Shown: positions 1 to 8,701 of the stretch, piece after piece
Layout: each line of letters begins with the position of its first letter
Position numbering within the stretch: the stretch's first letter is position 1
DNA from: Candidatus Yanofskybacteria bacterium CG10_big_fil_rev_8_21_14_0_10_36_16
GTDB lineage: Bacteria; Patescibacteria; Paceibacteria; 2-02-FULL-40-12; IGHO2-01-FULL-4-A
DNA length: 64,000 nt
Assembly (NCBI GenBank): GCA_002794035.1
Contig: PCXQ01000006.1
Coordinates: 26,302 to 90,301 of the forward strand
Reading direction: 5' to 3'
The notes under the pieces: generated by a model
What the model was told of the DNA's origin: nothing
Databases searched by the model: none
The model's input: only the letters and a program-made list of their open reading frames with translations
Position numbers and translations under genes: made by a program

Positions 1-1733
1 ATGTAAGTAAAACAATTTTAATAATAGACGACAACCCTTTCATGGTTGAGATTTTAGCGAACGAACTTAAAAACTCAGGATTCAACATAGAAAAAGCTGA
101 CAGTGGAGAAAAAGGTATTAAAAAAATAAAGGATTCAAAACCTTCATTGCTTATACTTGATATGCCCCTGCCTGACAAAGCCGATGGATTTAAAACATTA
201 AAAGAGATCAAAGAAAATTCTAAAGACTTGCCAATATTAATTGTTTCCAACAACGATACTGTAGAATTTAGAAAAAAGGTATTGGAGGAAGGTGTAAACG
301 GATACTTAATAAAAGCATTTGCAGGAAAAGACGAGGTCATACAAGCAGTTAATGAAATCATGGCAGGTAAAGTTATCATGCCATCTATGGAAGAACAACC
401 GGCATCAGAAAAAACAAAAGATGAATCAGGTGAATCGGAAGGTAAGGATGAAAATAAAATTAAATACAAAAGCCCCTTCAGCTCAACAAGTATTAACATT
501 GGGGTTCCACCAAAAATAAAAGCAAAAATAGAAAAAGCTTTAGTTTCACCACGTGCCGAGTTATCAATAATAAACCTTGTAAATGACTTGATAGAATACG
601 CTTACCATGCTCGTGCATCAGATATTCACCTTGAGCCATACAGTGATAGATTTATTGCAAGAATGAGAATTGATGGCATACTTCATGATGTATTTTCACT
701 TCCCAAAAATACACAATCAGAAATTATAGCCAGAATAAAAGTTCTTGCCGGAATGAGAACCGACGAACACCAAACCGCCCAGGATGGCAGATTTAAAGCA
801 ACAATAAAAAGCCCGCCCAAACAATTTGATATTCGTGTTTCAATAGTACCAACATATTACGGAGAAAACTCTGTTCTTAGGCTTTTGGCCGAACAATCAT
901 CCATAAAAACCATAGAGGACTTGGCATTCTCACCAGAAGACAAAGAAAGAATAAAACGTGCAATTAAAAAACCTTACGGCATGATACTTGTCACAGGACC
1001 AACTGGTTCAGGTAAATCAACCACTCTCTATACTGTAATTAGAGAATTAAACAAACGTTCAGTATCAATAATCACCATCGAAGATCCAGTGGAATACTCA
1101 GTAGAAGGAATAGACCAAATACAGGTAAACACCCGAACAGGATTAACTTTTGCAACAGGATTAAGATCAATACTAAGACAAGACCCCAATGTCATTATGG
1201 TAGGAGAAATACGAGACAAGGAAACAGCATCTATTGCGGTTAATGCGGCCCTAACAGGCCACAAACTTCTTTCGACACTTCATACGAATGACGCCGCAAC
1301 GACACTGCCTCGATTGTTGGACATGGAGGTCGAACCTTTCTTAATTGCCTCAACTGTTAATGTTGTGATAGGTCAGCGTCTTGTTAGAATGTTGTGCACA
1401 AAATGCAAGAAAAAAAGAAAAATGACTGAGACCGAGCTAAAGAACCTCACCAAGAGCATCCCCGAAAAAATATTAGGCAATCATAAAGAATTTTATGAAG
1501 TAGGCGGATGTGAAGTTTGTGGCGATACCGGATACTTTGACAGAATGGGCATTTATGAAATTTTAGAAATGAATGATGAAATAAGAAGCGCAATATTAAG
1601 AAGAGCGGACTCAAGTGAAATAAACGAAATAGCAACAAAAAGCGGAATGAGTACTCTGCTTGAAGACGGATTTAAAAAAGTCGTTTCGGGACTGACAACG
1701 ATTGAAGAATTATTAAGAGTTGTCAAAGAATAA
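1..1733 (+). CDS. pilB: Receiver domain fused to PilB-type pilus extension ATPase (5' end off window)
   Basis: This is a hexameric cytoplasmic ATPase predicted to drive type IV pilus extension, with an N-terminal response-regulator domain. The first ATG in frame is at 42, but the frame is open to the left edge and the upstream codons read SKTILIIDDN, the first strand and acidic pair of a receiver. The real start is therefore outside the window. Counting from the ATG at 42, the phospho-acceptor Asp lies in LLILDMPLP and the switch Lys in YLIKAF. The ATPase part shows ASDIHLEP, Walker A GPTGSGKSTT near residue 319, an Asp box ITIEDPVEY, Walker B VIMVGEIRD and a His box HTNDAATT. It also has a two-pair cysteine zinc motif near residues 451 and 490 (CTKC, CEVC). 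The order REC-PilB is unusual, because the usual N-terminal MshEN domain is replaced. pilC follows 24 bases later. Confidence 0.9.
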   Translation, partial: VSKTILIIDDNPFMVEILANELKNSGFNIEKADSGEKGIKKIKDSKPSLLILDMPLPDKADGFKTLKEIKENSKDLPILIVSNNDTVEFRKKVLEEGVNGYLIKAFAGKDEVIQAVNEIMAGKVIMPSMEEQPASEKTKDESGESEGKDENKIKYKSPFSSTSINIGVPPKIKAKIEKALVSPRAELSIINLVNDLIEYAYHARASDIHLEPYSDRFIARMRIDGILHDVFSLPKNTQSEIIARIKVLAGMRTDEHQTAQDGRFKATIKSPPKQFDIRVSIVPTYYGENSVLRLLAEQSSIKTIEDLAFSPEDKERIKRAIKKPYGMILVTGPTGSGKSTTLYTVIRELNKRSVSIITIEDPVEYSVEGIDQIQVNTRTGLTFATGLRSILRQDPNVIMVGEIRDKETASIAVNAALTGHKLLSTLHTNDAATTLPRLLDMEVEPFLIASTVNVVIGQRLVRMLCTKCKKKRKMTETELKNLTKSIPEKILGNHKEFYEVGGCEVCGDTGYFDRMGIYEILEMNDEIRSAILRRADSSEINEIATKSGMSTLLEDGFKKVVSGLTTIEELLRVVKE

Positions 1734-1757
1734 AATTAAATAATTAAATAATTTAAA

Positions 1758-2831
1758 TTGAAAAAATTTAACCTACAAAAACTATTTCTTCATATCTCCC
1801 TAAAGGAGCAAATGCTTTTTGCTAAACACATGTCAGTAATGATAGGTTCCGGCATGCAAGTCATACAAAGCTTAAACACACTTAAGGAACAGGTGGACTC
1901 TCGTTCATTTAAAATGATTTTGGATGATTTAATAAATGACACAAAAAGCGGGCAATTTTTGTCCACCAGCTTAGAAAAATACAAAAATGTATTCAGTGAA
2001 TTTTTTATAAACGTAATAAGGGTCGGAGAAGCAAGCGGAACACTGCCTGAAAACTTTAAATACCTTGCCGAAGAACTTAAAAAACGACAAGAACTAGCAA
2101 ACAAAATAAAAGGTGCGATGGTTTACCCAGTAATAATATTGATAGCAACATTTGGCATAACAGGATTGCTGGTATTTTTCATATTTCCCAAGATACTCCC
2201 CGTGCTTAAAAGCATAGATGTAGAACTGCCTGTTTTGACAGTATATTTTATTTCAATATCTGAATTCACCTTCAAATATGGTTACTGGTTATTTGGCGGT
2301 GTGATTGCCCTAATTATAGGAATATGGGGCATATTAAGAATCAGGCCTGTAAAATTTTTGTGGCATAAAATAATACTAAAAATACCCATAGTTAACAAAA
2401 TGTCACAAGCTATAAACATGATAAAATTTTCAAGAACCCTGGGACTTCTTTTAAAAAGTGACGTAAAAATAGTGGAATCACTAAACATCACATCAAACAC
2501 TATCAGTAATCTGGTTTATCAAAAAGCAATCAGAGAAACTGCTAACAGTGTTCGTATGGGTGATCAAATATCAAAATATTTAGCGACAAAGCCGCATCTT
2601 TTCCCAAAACTTTCAACCCAGATGATATCAGTCGGGGAAAACACAGGAAAATTAGATGAATCAGCTTTTTATCTGGCTGATTTCTATGAAAGCGAATTGA
2701 ATGAAACCACCAAAACTCTTTCAAATGCAATAGAGCCCATCCTTCTTCTGGCAATGGGACTTATCGTAGGATTTGTGGCACTAGCTATAATAACTCCTAT
2801 ATATAAAATAACACAAACATTGTCCCGTTAA
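1758..2831 (+). CDS. pilC: Type IV pilus inner-membrane platform protein PilC
   Basis: PilC/GspF proteins form the membrane platform on which the extension ATPase acts. This one has 357 residues, a little short of the usual ~400, because the N-terminal cytoplasmic tail is reduced. It contains two GspF-type helical repeats. The first carries AKHMSVMIGSGMQVIQSL and the second FSRTLGLLLKSDVKIVESL. Membrane segments are clear at VIILIATFGITGLLVFFIF, near the middle, and at the C-terminus (LLAMGLIVGFVALAII). The start is TTG and no Shine-Dalgarno site is seen. It pairs with the upstream REC-PilB; a second, longer PilC is in locus B at 33465. Confidence 0.92.
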   Translation: MKKFNLQKLFLHISLKEQMLFAKHMSVMIGSGMQVIQSLNTLKEQVDSRSFKMILDDLINDTKSGQFLSTSLEKYKNVFSEFFINVIRVGEASGTLPENFKYLAEELKKRQELANKIKGAMVYPVIILIATFGITGLLVFFIFPKILPVLKSIDVELPVLTVYFISISEFTFKYGYWLFGGVIALIIGIWGILRIRPVKFLWHKIILKIPIVNKMSQAINMIKFSRTLGLLLKSDVKIVESLNITSNTISNLVYQKAIRETANSVRMGDQISKYLATKPHLFPKLSTQMISVGENTGKLDESAFYLADFYESELNETTKTLSNAIEPILLLAMGLIVGFVALAIITPIYKITQTLSR

Positions 2832-2956
2832 TGATAAAAATTAACAAAAATACCAGTTTTACCAAAAATACCAATGAGTATTTTGTTTTTTCTCATAAAA
2901 ATAAGGGATTCACCCTGCTCTTGTTAAATGGTTTATTAACTAAATTTTTAAATTAG
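2831..2956 (+). pseudogene. Leader-only prepilin stub (41 codons)
   Basis: A short ORF starts on the ATG that overlaps the pilC stop (TAATG) and ends three bases before the next prepilin gene. Its product ends in KNKGFTLLLLNGLLTKFLN, which looks like a class III prepilin leader with GFT at the processing position but no pilin body. The DNA around GFT is a weak inverted repeat (AGGG...CCCT followed by GCTCTTG), a worn version of the palindrome at 5713. Three other stubs of this kind stand before prepilin genes in this window. Whether it is translated is unknown; decay of a duplicated pilin is the simplest reading. Confidence 0.5.
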
Positions 2957-2958
2957 TC

Positions 2959-5652
2959 GTGAAATTTAAAATAGCAAAAATATTTTCTTATGATAATTTT
3001 CCCTTTTCAAGGGCGGGGTTCACAATCTTGGAAACTCTTATTGCTGCTGCACTATTTGTTATCATTGGCGGAGGTATATATTTAGCCTACTCAAATATAC
3101 TTGAAATAATCACTAGGGGACGGCTTGATGCTGAAGCCGCTTTTATTTTGGAAAAAGAAATAGAAATAGTAAGGAACATGTCTTATGAAAATATTGGAAC
3201 CACAACAGGAGCACCATTTGGCAAATTAAAAAGTGAAAAAACTGTAATAGCAGGTAATATACCTTTTGTTTTAAGAACTACTGTCAGAAACATAGACCAT
3301 ATTTTTGACGGCAAATTAAAAGGCAAGAATAATATAGCCAATCTAGATGTAGGTGCTCAAGTTGGAGAAGGAGGGTTAAGAATGGAAAACCAATCTAAAA
3401 TAATAGGGGATGTGTTTTCAAACGGCGACATAATTGGAACCGGTAATTCTAATATTACAGGGAGTGCATGGGCTGCAGGATCTAGCAAAATTGATACAGT
3501 CAATGTGGCTAATGATGTTCATGCAAATACTATACTTAACAGCTTTGTGGGAAGAGATGCTTATTACAAAAACATTTCCAATACAACTGTAGTTGGTAAT
3601 TTGTTTTCTAATGTCCCGGATATTGAACCCCAAGAGCTTCCAATATCACCCCAACAACTGGCTGAATGGAAAACACTCGCTGCTGAAGGAGGCACTATCC
3701 CGACCCAAACCATAAGCGGATCCAATATTGTTCCTCTTGGACCAATTAAGATAAACGGAAATCTTACCATAAGAAATTCCGGACGCTTAATAATAACAGG
3801 GGTAATCTGGGTCACAGGAGATATTCTTATGCAAAATGATGCGGTAATTGAGATCGATCCGTCATTTGGAATGTTAAGCGGTCTGATAATCACAGACGGC
3901 AGTGTAATGATAAGAAATGAATCTGCCATATGCGGGTCTGAGGGTTATAACACTTCAACCCAGACATGTAACCCGCCTGACTCAAGCTTTGTTTTCATAG
4001 TTTCAACAAAAGAAACCCTTGAAGATCCGGCTATAACAATAAATAACGCATCTGACTTAAGAACTCTTGTACATGCCAACAACGGAACAATAAATTTAAA
4101 AAATGCTATCCAACTAGTTAATGCTACGGGTTATTCAATTTTATTAGAAAACACCGCGTCAGTTATATATGACGAGGATTTGGATGATGTAGAATTTGGT
4201 TTTGGATCATTGGCATCAGTCCAAGAAGATCTGGCGCCAGGGGACTACAAACTGGTGGAAATTGAAATAAGCTGTCCTGAATGCACACTACCATTCACAC
4301 CCAAAAAAGTTACCGCCACCGTAGCTCCACAGGGCCTTGAAACAGTAAGTAGAAATGGATCATTGTTTATTAATGCAATTGATGCATCGGGTGACTCCAC
4401 AGCAAATGCTACTGTGCATGTTGTTAATAATTCTGCCAATCCTCCAATTGACATCACTGATGTAACCGGCTCTGATGGCAAACTCCAGATCATTGATGTA
4501 GCCACAGGATCTTTTACATATGAAATTATTGTTTCTAAAGCAGGATATTCCACCGAACAAACATATCTGCCAGGGGAACCATCGAACCCCAATCCTGTTA
4601 AACCTCATGCAACGGTAGCAGAACAAGACGTAACTGAAATTACTTTCGTCATAGACAGAACTAGCACCATGAACCTAACCACAAGCGATTACATATGTTC
4701 TCCTGTGGCTGACATTAATTTCCTACAGGAAGGAAGCAAGCTCATAGGCCAAAGCCCAGATGTATTAAAATATTCTGAGAACCTTTCAACAGACACGAAC
4801 GGAAATTACACAAACAACTCACTGGAATGGGATACATACAATTTATCTCTAACTGATTCCGGATTTGACCTGGCTGGAACTGATATTCTTATGCCTTTGG
4901 TTATTAACCCAAACACCAACAGAAATATCACCTGGACAGTAAAGCCCAAATTTTCTAATTCACTTCTCGCTGTAGCAAGAGACACAAACGGAAATTTTGT
5001 AAACGATGCCGAGGTTACAGTATCAGGCCCAGAAACCAAATCTGCTTTTACTGGTCTGGCATCCATATCTTATACTGACTGGTCGGGGGGCAATTATGAC
5101 TCTCAAAGCGGAGGAATCGCAACAACGCCTGCGGGACAGCTAACCTTGGTTGATTTAGGAGGAAACAAATATGCTTCAAACAGTGAGGAGTGGTTAATTT
5201 CCAACACTATTGATTTTGGAACATCAACAATATTTTATGGAAAAATTGATTGGGACCCCAAAAACCAGCCAGCTCAAACTGGAGCAAATAGCTTAAAATT
5301 CCAAATAGCAGCAAACAACGATAACAACACCTGGAATTTTGTAGGACCTGATGGTTCCTCAAACACTTATTACACGACCGCAAAAACCGATATTTACAGT
5401 CAGCATGATGGGAATAGATATCTAAGATATAAGGCATATCTACAAACAGTAGACCAAGGGTTCACCCCATTATTAGATAAGATAATCATAGAGTTTAACT
5501 CAAGCTGTGTTCCTGAAGGGCAAGCCCTTCTAAACAATTTACCGAATGGATCATACAACATAACAATAGATCACCCGGGTTATAAAACATACAATGACAA
5601 CATAAATATAAACAGCGAGTGGCAAGAATATAGAGCCATTTTGGTTCCATAA
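2959..5652 (+). CDS. Very large minor prepilin with beta-rich C-terminal region
   Basis: The product has a class III leader ending SRAGFTILETL, cut after Gly, followed by the usual hydrophobic helix (LIAAALFVIIGGGIYLAY). At 897 residues it is several times longer than an ordinary minor pilin. Residues roughly 110-420 are rich in short beta repeats with many Asn, Gly and Ser (for example GDVFSNGDIIGTGNSNITG), resembling PilX-type or right-handed beta-helix folds. About 440-560 and again near the C-terminus there are carboxypeptidase-regulatory-like or SpaA-like segments (SKAGYSTEQTYLPGEP, IDHPGYKTYNDNI). GTG is the start, in an AT-rich leader. It is probably exposed at the pilus tip or used in adhesion; that is inference from architecture. 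It sits between pilC and two other minor pilin genes. Confidence 0.8.
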   Translation: MKFKIAKIFSYDNFPFSRAGFTILETLIAAALFVIIGGGIYLAYSNILEIITRGRLDAEAAFILEKEIEIVRNMSYENIGTTTGAPFGKLKSEKTVIAGNIPFVLRTTVRNIDHIFDGKLKGKNNIANLDVGAQVGEGGLRMENQSKIIGDVFSNGDIIGTGNSNITGSAWAAGSSKIDTVNVANDVHANTILNSFVGRDAYYKNISNTTVVGNLFSNVPDIEPQELPISPQQLAEWKTLAAEGGTIPTQTISGSNIVPLGPIKINGNLTIRNSGRLIITGVIWVTGDILMQNDAVIEIDPSFGMLSGLIITDGSVMIRNESAICGSEGYNTSTQTCNPPDSSFVFIVSTKETLEDPAITINNASDLRTLVHANNGTINLKNAIQLVNATGYSILLENTASVIYDEDLDDVEFGFGSLASVQEDLAPGDYKLVEIEISCPECTLPFTPKKVTATVAPQGLETVSRNGSLFINAIDASGDSTANATVHVVNNSANPPIDITDVTGSDGKLQIIDVATGSFTYEIIVSKAGYSTEQTYLPGEPSNPNPVKPHATVAEQDVTEITFVIDRTSTMNLTTSDYICSPVADINFLQEGSKLIGQSPDVLKYSENLSTDTNGNYTNNSLEWDTYNLSLTDSGFDLAGTDILMPLVINPNTNRNITWTVKPKFSNSLLAVARDTNGNFVNDAEVTVSGPETKSAFTGLASISYTDWSGGNYDSQSGGIATTPAGQLTLVDLGGNKYASNSEEWLISNTIDFGTSTIFYGKIDWDPKNQPAQTGANSLKFQIAANNDNNTWNFVGPDGSSNTYYTTAKTDIYSQHDGNRYLRYKAYLQTVDQGFTPLLDKIIIEFNSSCVPEGQALLNNLPNGSYNITIDHPGYKTYNDNININSEWQEYRAILVP

Positions 5653-5663
5653 TAAACAAAACC

Positions 5664-5798
5664 ATGAATCTTCATAAAGTTTTAAAAAAATTACTTAGCA
5701 ATATATCTCCCTCTTCAAGGGCGGGGTTTACCCCGCTCTTGAAGATGGATGCGCCTTTTTATCTAATATTTATCAGTAATCACCCTGTTAGCTCATGA
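5664..5798 (+). pseudogene. Leader-only prepilin stub (44 codons)
   Basis: This ORF begins MNLHKVLKKLLSNISPSS, continues RAGFTPLLKMD and stops after 44 residues. Its TGA overlaps the ATG of the next prepilin. Its first 68 bases match the start of that downstream gene with about three differences, up to and including the GFT codons, after which all similarity ends. The pilin helix is absent. The break point coincides with the centre of the inverted repeat at 5713-5744. It could be a remnant of a tandem duplication, a translational coupling leader, or an empty docking site for a pilin body. Confidence 0.6.
5713..5744. repeat. Palindrome at the prepilin cleavage-site codons
   Basis: The arms are CTTCAAGGGCGGGG and CCCCGCTCTTGAAG around TTTA: fourteen base pairs with one G/T mismatch that could wobble in RNA. 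The left arm encodes SSRAGF of the prepilin leader. Real prepilin genes in both loci keep only the left arm. Stubs at 2831, 37708 and 38414 carry related versions with weaker left arms. There is no U-tract, so it does not look like a terminator. Confidence 0.75.
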
Positions 5799-6430
5799 AT
5801 CTTCTTAAAGTTTTAAAAAAAATACTTAGCAATATATCTCCCTCTTCAAGGGCGGGGTTTACATTAATAGAAATAGTAATCGGATTGGCCATAATGTCTA
5901 TTATAGTTATTTTAATCGGGTCTTTTGGGCTTGATATTTTAAGCTCTCAAACATCATTTAGTAGAACACTTGAAATACAAAGCGAAATAAATCAAACATT
6001 CAAAGAAATTATACCCGAAATTCGCTCAATGGAAGAATCAGAAAATGGAGCTTACCCAATTATTTCGGCATCATCGGATTCATTTGAATTTTATAGTGAT
6101 GTGGATAGCAACGGAACAGTAGACAAAGTAAGATATTTTGTTGATGGAAGTGAGATGAAAAGAGGAACAACAAAACCCTCAGGCAACCCGCCTGTTTATG
6201 ATCCGTCTGATGAAAAAATTAAAAGATTAATTTCTGATTTAACTTTAACATCAGCGGGCATGTTTAAATATTACGATAAAAATTTCACGGGATCCGAAAA
6301 CTCATTGGCAGTTCCCGTAAGCATACCGGCAATAAGATTAATCAGAATTGAAGCAATAGTTGACCCCAAAATACCGGGCTCATCAAATTTTGTTTCATCA
6401 ATGCAGGCAACGCCCCGTAATTTACGCTAA
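5795..6430 (+). CDS. Minor prepilin, PulJ/GspJ-like
   Basis: A 211-residue class III prepilin. The leader MNLLKVLKKILSNISPSS ends in RAGFTLIEIVIG, with the conserved Glu at position +5 after the cut, then a hydrophobic helix (AIMSIIVILIGSFGLDIL). The globular part begins after about residue 55 and has features of PulJ-type minor pilins, such as DGSEMKRGT and a final segment on the scale of a short beta sheet. The leader is nearly identical to that of the stub just upstream. The gene lies in the minor pilin run of locus A. Confidence 0.8.
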   Translation: MNLLKVLKKILSNISPSSRAGFTLIEIVIGLAIMSIIVILIGSFGLDILSSQTSFSRTLEIQSEINQTFKEIIPEIRSMEESENGAYPIISASSDSFEFYSDVDSNGTVDKVRYFVDGSEMKRGTTKPSGNPPVYDPSDEKIKRLISDLTLTSAGMFKYYDKNFTGSENSLAVPVSIPAIRLIRIEAIVDPKIPGSSNFVSSMQATPRNLR

Positions 6431-6454
6431 AATAAAATTTTAGAGTTTAGAATT

Positions 6455-7882
6455 ATGAAATTAAAAATTAAAAATTTGGAAGCAGGCCAACTTTCCCTCT
6501 ATGTTTTAATTTTCGGCTCTGTAGCTATTGTTATACTGTCTGGATTTATACTTTGGGCTGACTTAAGCTTTAAAGCAGCAATAAGACAAACAGATCGGCT
6601 TTTGGCGCTTGAAATTGCTGAATCAGGCATTGAATACTACCGCTGGCATTTAGCTCATGTCCCCGATGATTTTCAGGATGGAACAGGAGAACCAGGACCA
6701 TATGAACATGATTTCTTTGATAAAAACGGGAATATTATTGGCAAGTTTACGCTTGAAATAACTCCGCCCTCAGAATCCTCGGGAGTTGTAATTATAAAAT
6801 CTACAGGAACCGTTGATGTTGATGATAGTATTGAAAGAATAGTTGAAGCTCGACTAGCTCTGTCGTCTCTTGCGGGATATGCCATTGTTTCAAATGACAG
6901 CATACACATAGGGCAAGGCGCGGAAGTGTTTGGACCAATACATTCAAATGGAGGTATAAGCTTTAACGGGATTGCACACCATATTGTAACCAGCACCAGA
7001 GAAACATATGACGACCCCGCTCACGCAGGAGTGGAAGAATATGCAGTACACACCCACATAAACCCTGCTGACCCTCTACCCCCAAATCCATTACAAAAAA
7101 GACCTAGTGTTTTTAAAGCAGGGCGTGATTTCCCTGTTCCGGCGGTTGACTTTGATGGCATTGCCAGAGATTTGTCAGATATAAAAACCGGCGCTCAAGC
7201 TAGTGGATCATATTTTGGACCCTCAAGTGCTGAAGGTTATCGTGTAGTCCTGAAAACAAATGATACTTTTGATTTGTATAAAGTTAATTCACAAATTGCA
7301 CCGCCTGCCGGATGCACCAACGACTTAAGCGAATCAGACTGGGGGACATGGAGTATCGATTCTGAAACATTTTTAAATAATTATGCACTTCCTTCAAACG
7401 GACTTATTTTTTTTGAAGATAACGCATGGATTGAAGGTGAAATTGACGGTGAGCGTCTCACCTTGGCTACGGGTATTTTTCCTGAATCACCTGGTAATTA
7501 CAAGCATATTATAGTAAACAATAATCTAACTTATTCTAATATTAATGCCCGAGACAAACTGGGCCTGGTAACACAAGGCAATATTATTATAGGAATGGAA
7601 AGCACTGGCGACTTGCGTATTGATGCAGCAATAGTGGCTAAAAACGGGCGGGTAGGCAGGTTTTATTACAATCCAAGCTGTTCTCCGTACCACAACAGAC
7701 AATCCTTAACAATTTATGGAATGATAGCAACTAACGAAAAATATGGTTTTGCCTATACAGACGGTACAGGATATCAGCAACGATCCATTACATATGACCC
7801 AAGATTACTGTCTGATCCGCCTCCGGGGTTTCCTTCTGATGCCGGATTTTATGAAATTATAAGTTGGAAAGAATTAAAATAA
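6455..7882 (+). CDS. PilX-like pilus assembly protein
   Basis: The 475-residue product starts with a short basic segment and then EAGQLSLYVLIFG, a hydrophobic helix without the canonical GFxxxE leader. This resembles the PilX N-terminal family, in which the cleavage motif is relaxed. The motif AIRQTDRLLALEIAESGIEYYRW is typical of PilX/GspK-like proteins. The remainder holds a beta-rich region with repeated short strands (VFGPIHSNGGISFNGIAHH), comparable to the middle of the large prepilin at 2959. It is the last minor pilin gene before the major pilin. Function is inferred from the family and position. Confidence 0.7.
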   Translation: MKLKIKNLEAGQLSLYVLIFGSVAIVILSGFILWADLSFKAAIRQTDRLLALEIAESGIEYYRWHLAHVPDDFQDGTGEPGPYEHDFFDKNGNIIGKFTLEITPPSESSGVVIIKSTGTVDVDDSIERIVEARLALSSLAGYAIVSNDSIHIGQGAEVFGPIHSNGGISFNGIAHHIVTSTRETYDDPAHAGVEEYAVHTHINPADPLPPNPLQKRPSVFKAGRDFPVPAVDFDGIARDLSDIKTGAQASGSYFGPSSAEGYRVVLKTNDTFDLYKVNSQIAPPAGCTNDLSESDWGTWSIDSETFLNNYALPSNGLIFFEDNAWIEGEIDGERLTLATGIFPESPGNYKHIIVNNNLTYSNINARDKLGLVTQGNIIIGMESTGDLRIDAAIVAKNGRVGRFYYNPSCSPYHNRQSLTIYGMIATNEKYGFAYTDGTGYQQRSITYDPRLLSDPPPGFPSDAGFYEIISWKELK

Positions 7883-7959
7883 TATTTACTGTGGATAAAA
7901 GCCCTTAAAAACCTAGGGTTTTAGTGCTAACCTAAAGCTATGAAATAGGTCGATAAAAA

Positions 7960-8010
7960 GCCCAAAAAATAGTTTGGGCAAAATATAAACTGAGCTCAGT
8001 TTATTTTATT
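7960..8010 (+). terminator. Hairpins between minor pilins and major pilin
   Basis: Two strong inverted repeats lie in the spacer: GCCCAAA with TTTGGGC around six bases, and the perfect 16-base palindrome AAACTGAGCTCAGTTT followed by ATTTTATT. A weaker AAAACC/GGTTTT pair stands upstream near 7910. They probably end or attenuate transcription from the minor pilins and set the major pilin apart for stronger expression. Promoter elements for the pilin are not obvious. Confidence 0.5.
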
Positions 8011-8034
8011 AATTAAAATCAACTAAACTAAAAA

Positions 8035-8505
8035 ATGAGTAAATTATTTAAGACGAAGAAATCACAGGCAGGGTTCACTCTTATTGAATTATTGGTTGTA
8101 ATAGGTATTATTGCCATTTTGGCAGCGGTAGTTATTATCGCCATAAACCCAGCCCGTCAGTTCGCACAAGCCAGAAATACCCAGAGGTGGTCAAATGTTA
8201 ACGCCATCTTAAATGCTATCGGCCAAAACATGGCTGATAACCGTGGTGTATTTAACTGTGGTGTTGCATTGCCAGCATCAGCATCGGTTATGTCTAACAC
8301 AGGATACAATATATACACCTGTATAGTTCCTACTTATATATCAACCTTACCAGTGGATCCTTCAGTTGGAGTTAACAATTCTCCAACAGACTACAATACT
8401 GGCTACACTGTAGCAAGAGATGCTTCAACAGGTAGAATTACTGTTAGTGCTCCTGAAGGATTAAACGAAACCGCAGTTCCAGAAAACATTGGCGTAACTA
8501 GGTAG
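8035..8505 (+). CDS. pilA: Type IV major pilin (prepilin)
   Basis: The 156-residue prepilin has leader MSKLFKTKKSQAG, then FTLIELLVVIGIIAILAAV, an almost ideal type IVa pilin N-terminus with Glu at +5. The mature protein is about 143 residues, with two cysteines (FNCG and YTCI) that could form a loop, and a short C-terminal domain. Its leader differs from the SRAGFT leaders of the minor pilins around it. The gene stands alone between hairpins and a strong terminator, as expected for an abundant structural subunit. It could also be a pseudopilin of GspG/H type, but size and context favour the major subunit. Confidence 0.82.
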   Translation: MSKLFKTKKSQAGFTLIELLVVIGIIAILAAVVIIAINPARQFAQARNTQRWSNVNAILNAIGQNMADNRGVFNCGVALPASASVMSNTGYNIYTCIVPTYISTLPVDPSVGVNNSPTDYNTGYTVARDASTGRITVSAPEGLNETAVPENIGVTR

Positions 8506-8517
8506 TAATTCATATCA

Positions 8518-8556
8518 CAAAACTAAAAACCGCCCACAAGGCGGTTTTTAGTTTTG
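8518..8556 (+). terminator. Rho-independent terminator of the major pilin
   Basis: A 17-bp perfect stem with core AAAAACCGCC and GGCGGTTTTT closes on a five-base loop (CACAA), 13 bases after the pilin stop. The T-rich right arm makes it a classical terminator. Confidence 0.9.
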
Positions 8557-8665
8557 TGCAATTTAATTTGTGAATATAAAAATTTAAAAATAATGGTATC
8601 ATTAAAAAAAGACTAAAGATTTCTAACCAACTTCTCCTAATTTAAAAAATGGGATTTGAAATTTG

Positions 8666-8697
8666 ATTAGAAATTAGAAATTAGAAATTAGAAATTT
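8666..8697. repeat. AAATTAG heptamer tandem repeat
   Basis: Three complete AAATTAG units plus partial ones lie just before the surface protein gene. Because the unit is seven bases long, the TAG falls in all three frames, so no ORF can read through. A looser version of the same AT motif precedes guaB near 20797. Confidence 0.7.
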
Positions 8698-8701
8698 AAA
8701 C

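Noticed and set aside
1..3. ATG at the first base as the start of the receiver-PilB gene
   Set aside because: It is followed at once by TAA and is in another frame; the correct frame is open through the window edge.
5713..5744. Rho-independent terminator
   Set aside because: The stem is strong but lacks a T-tract, and its left arm is coding in several genes, so termination there would cut the real pilin mRNAs.
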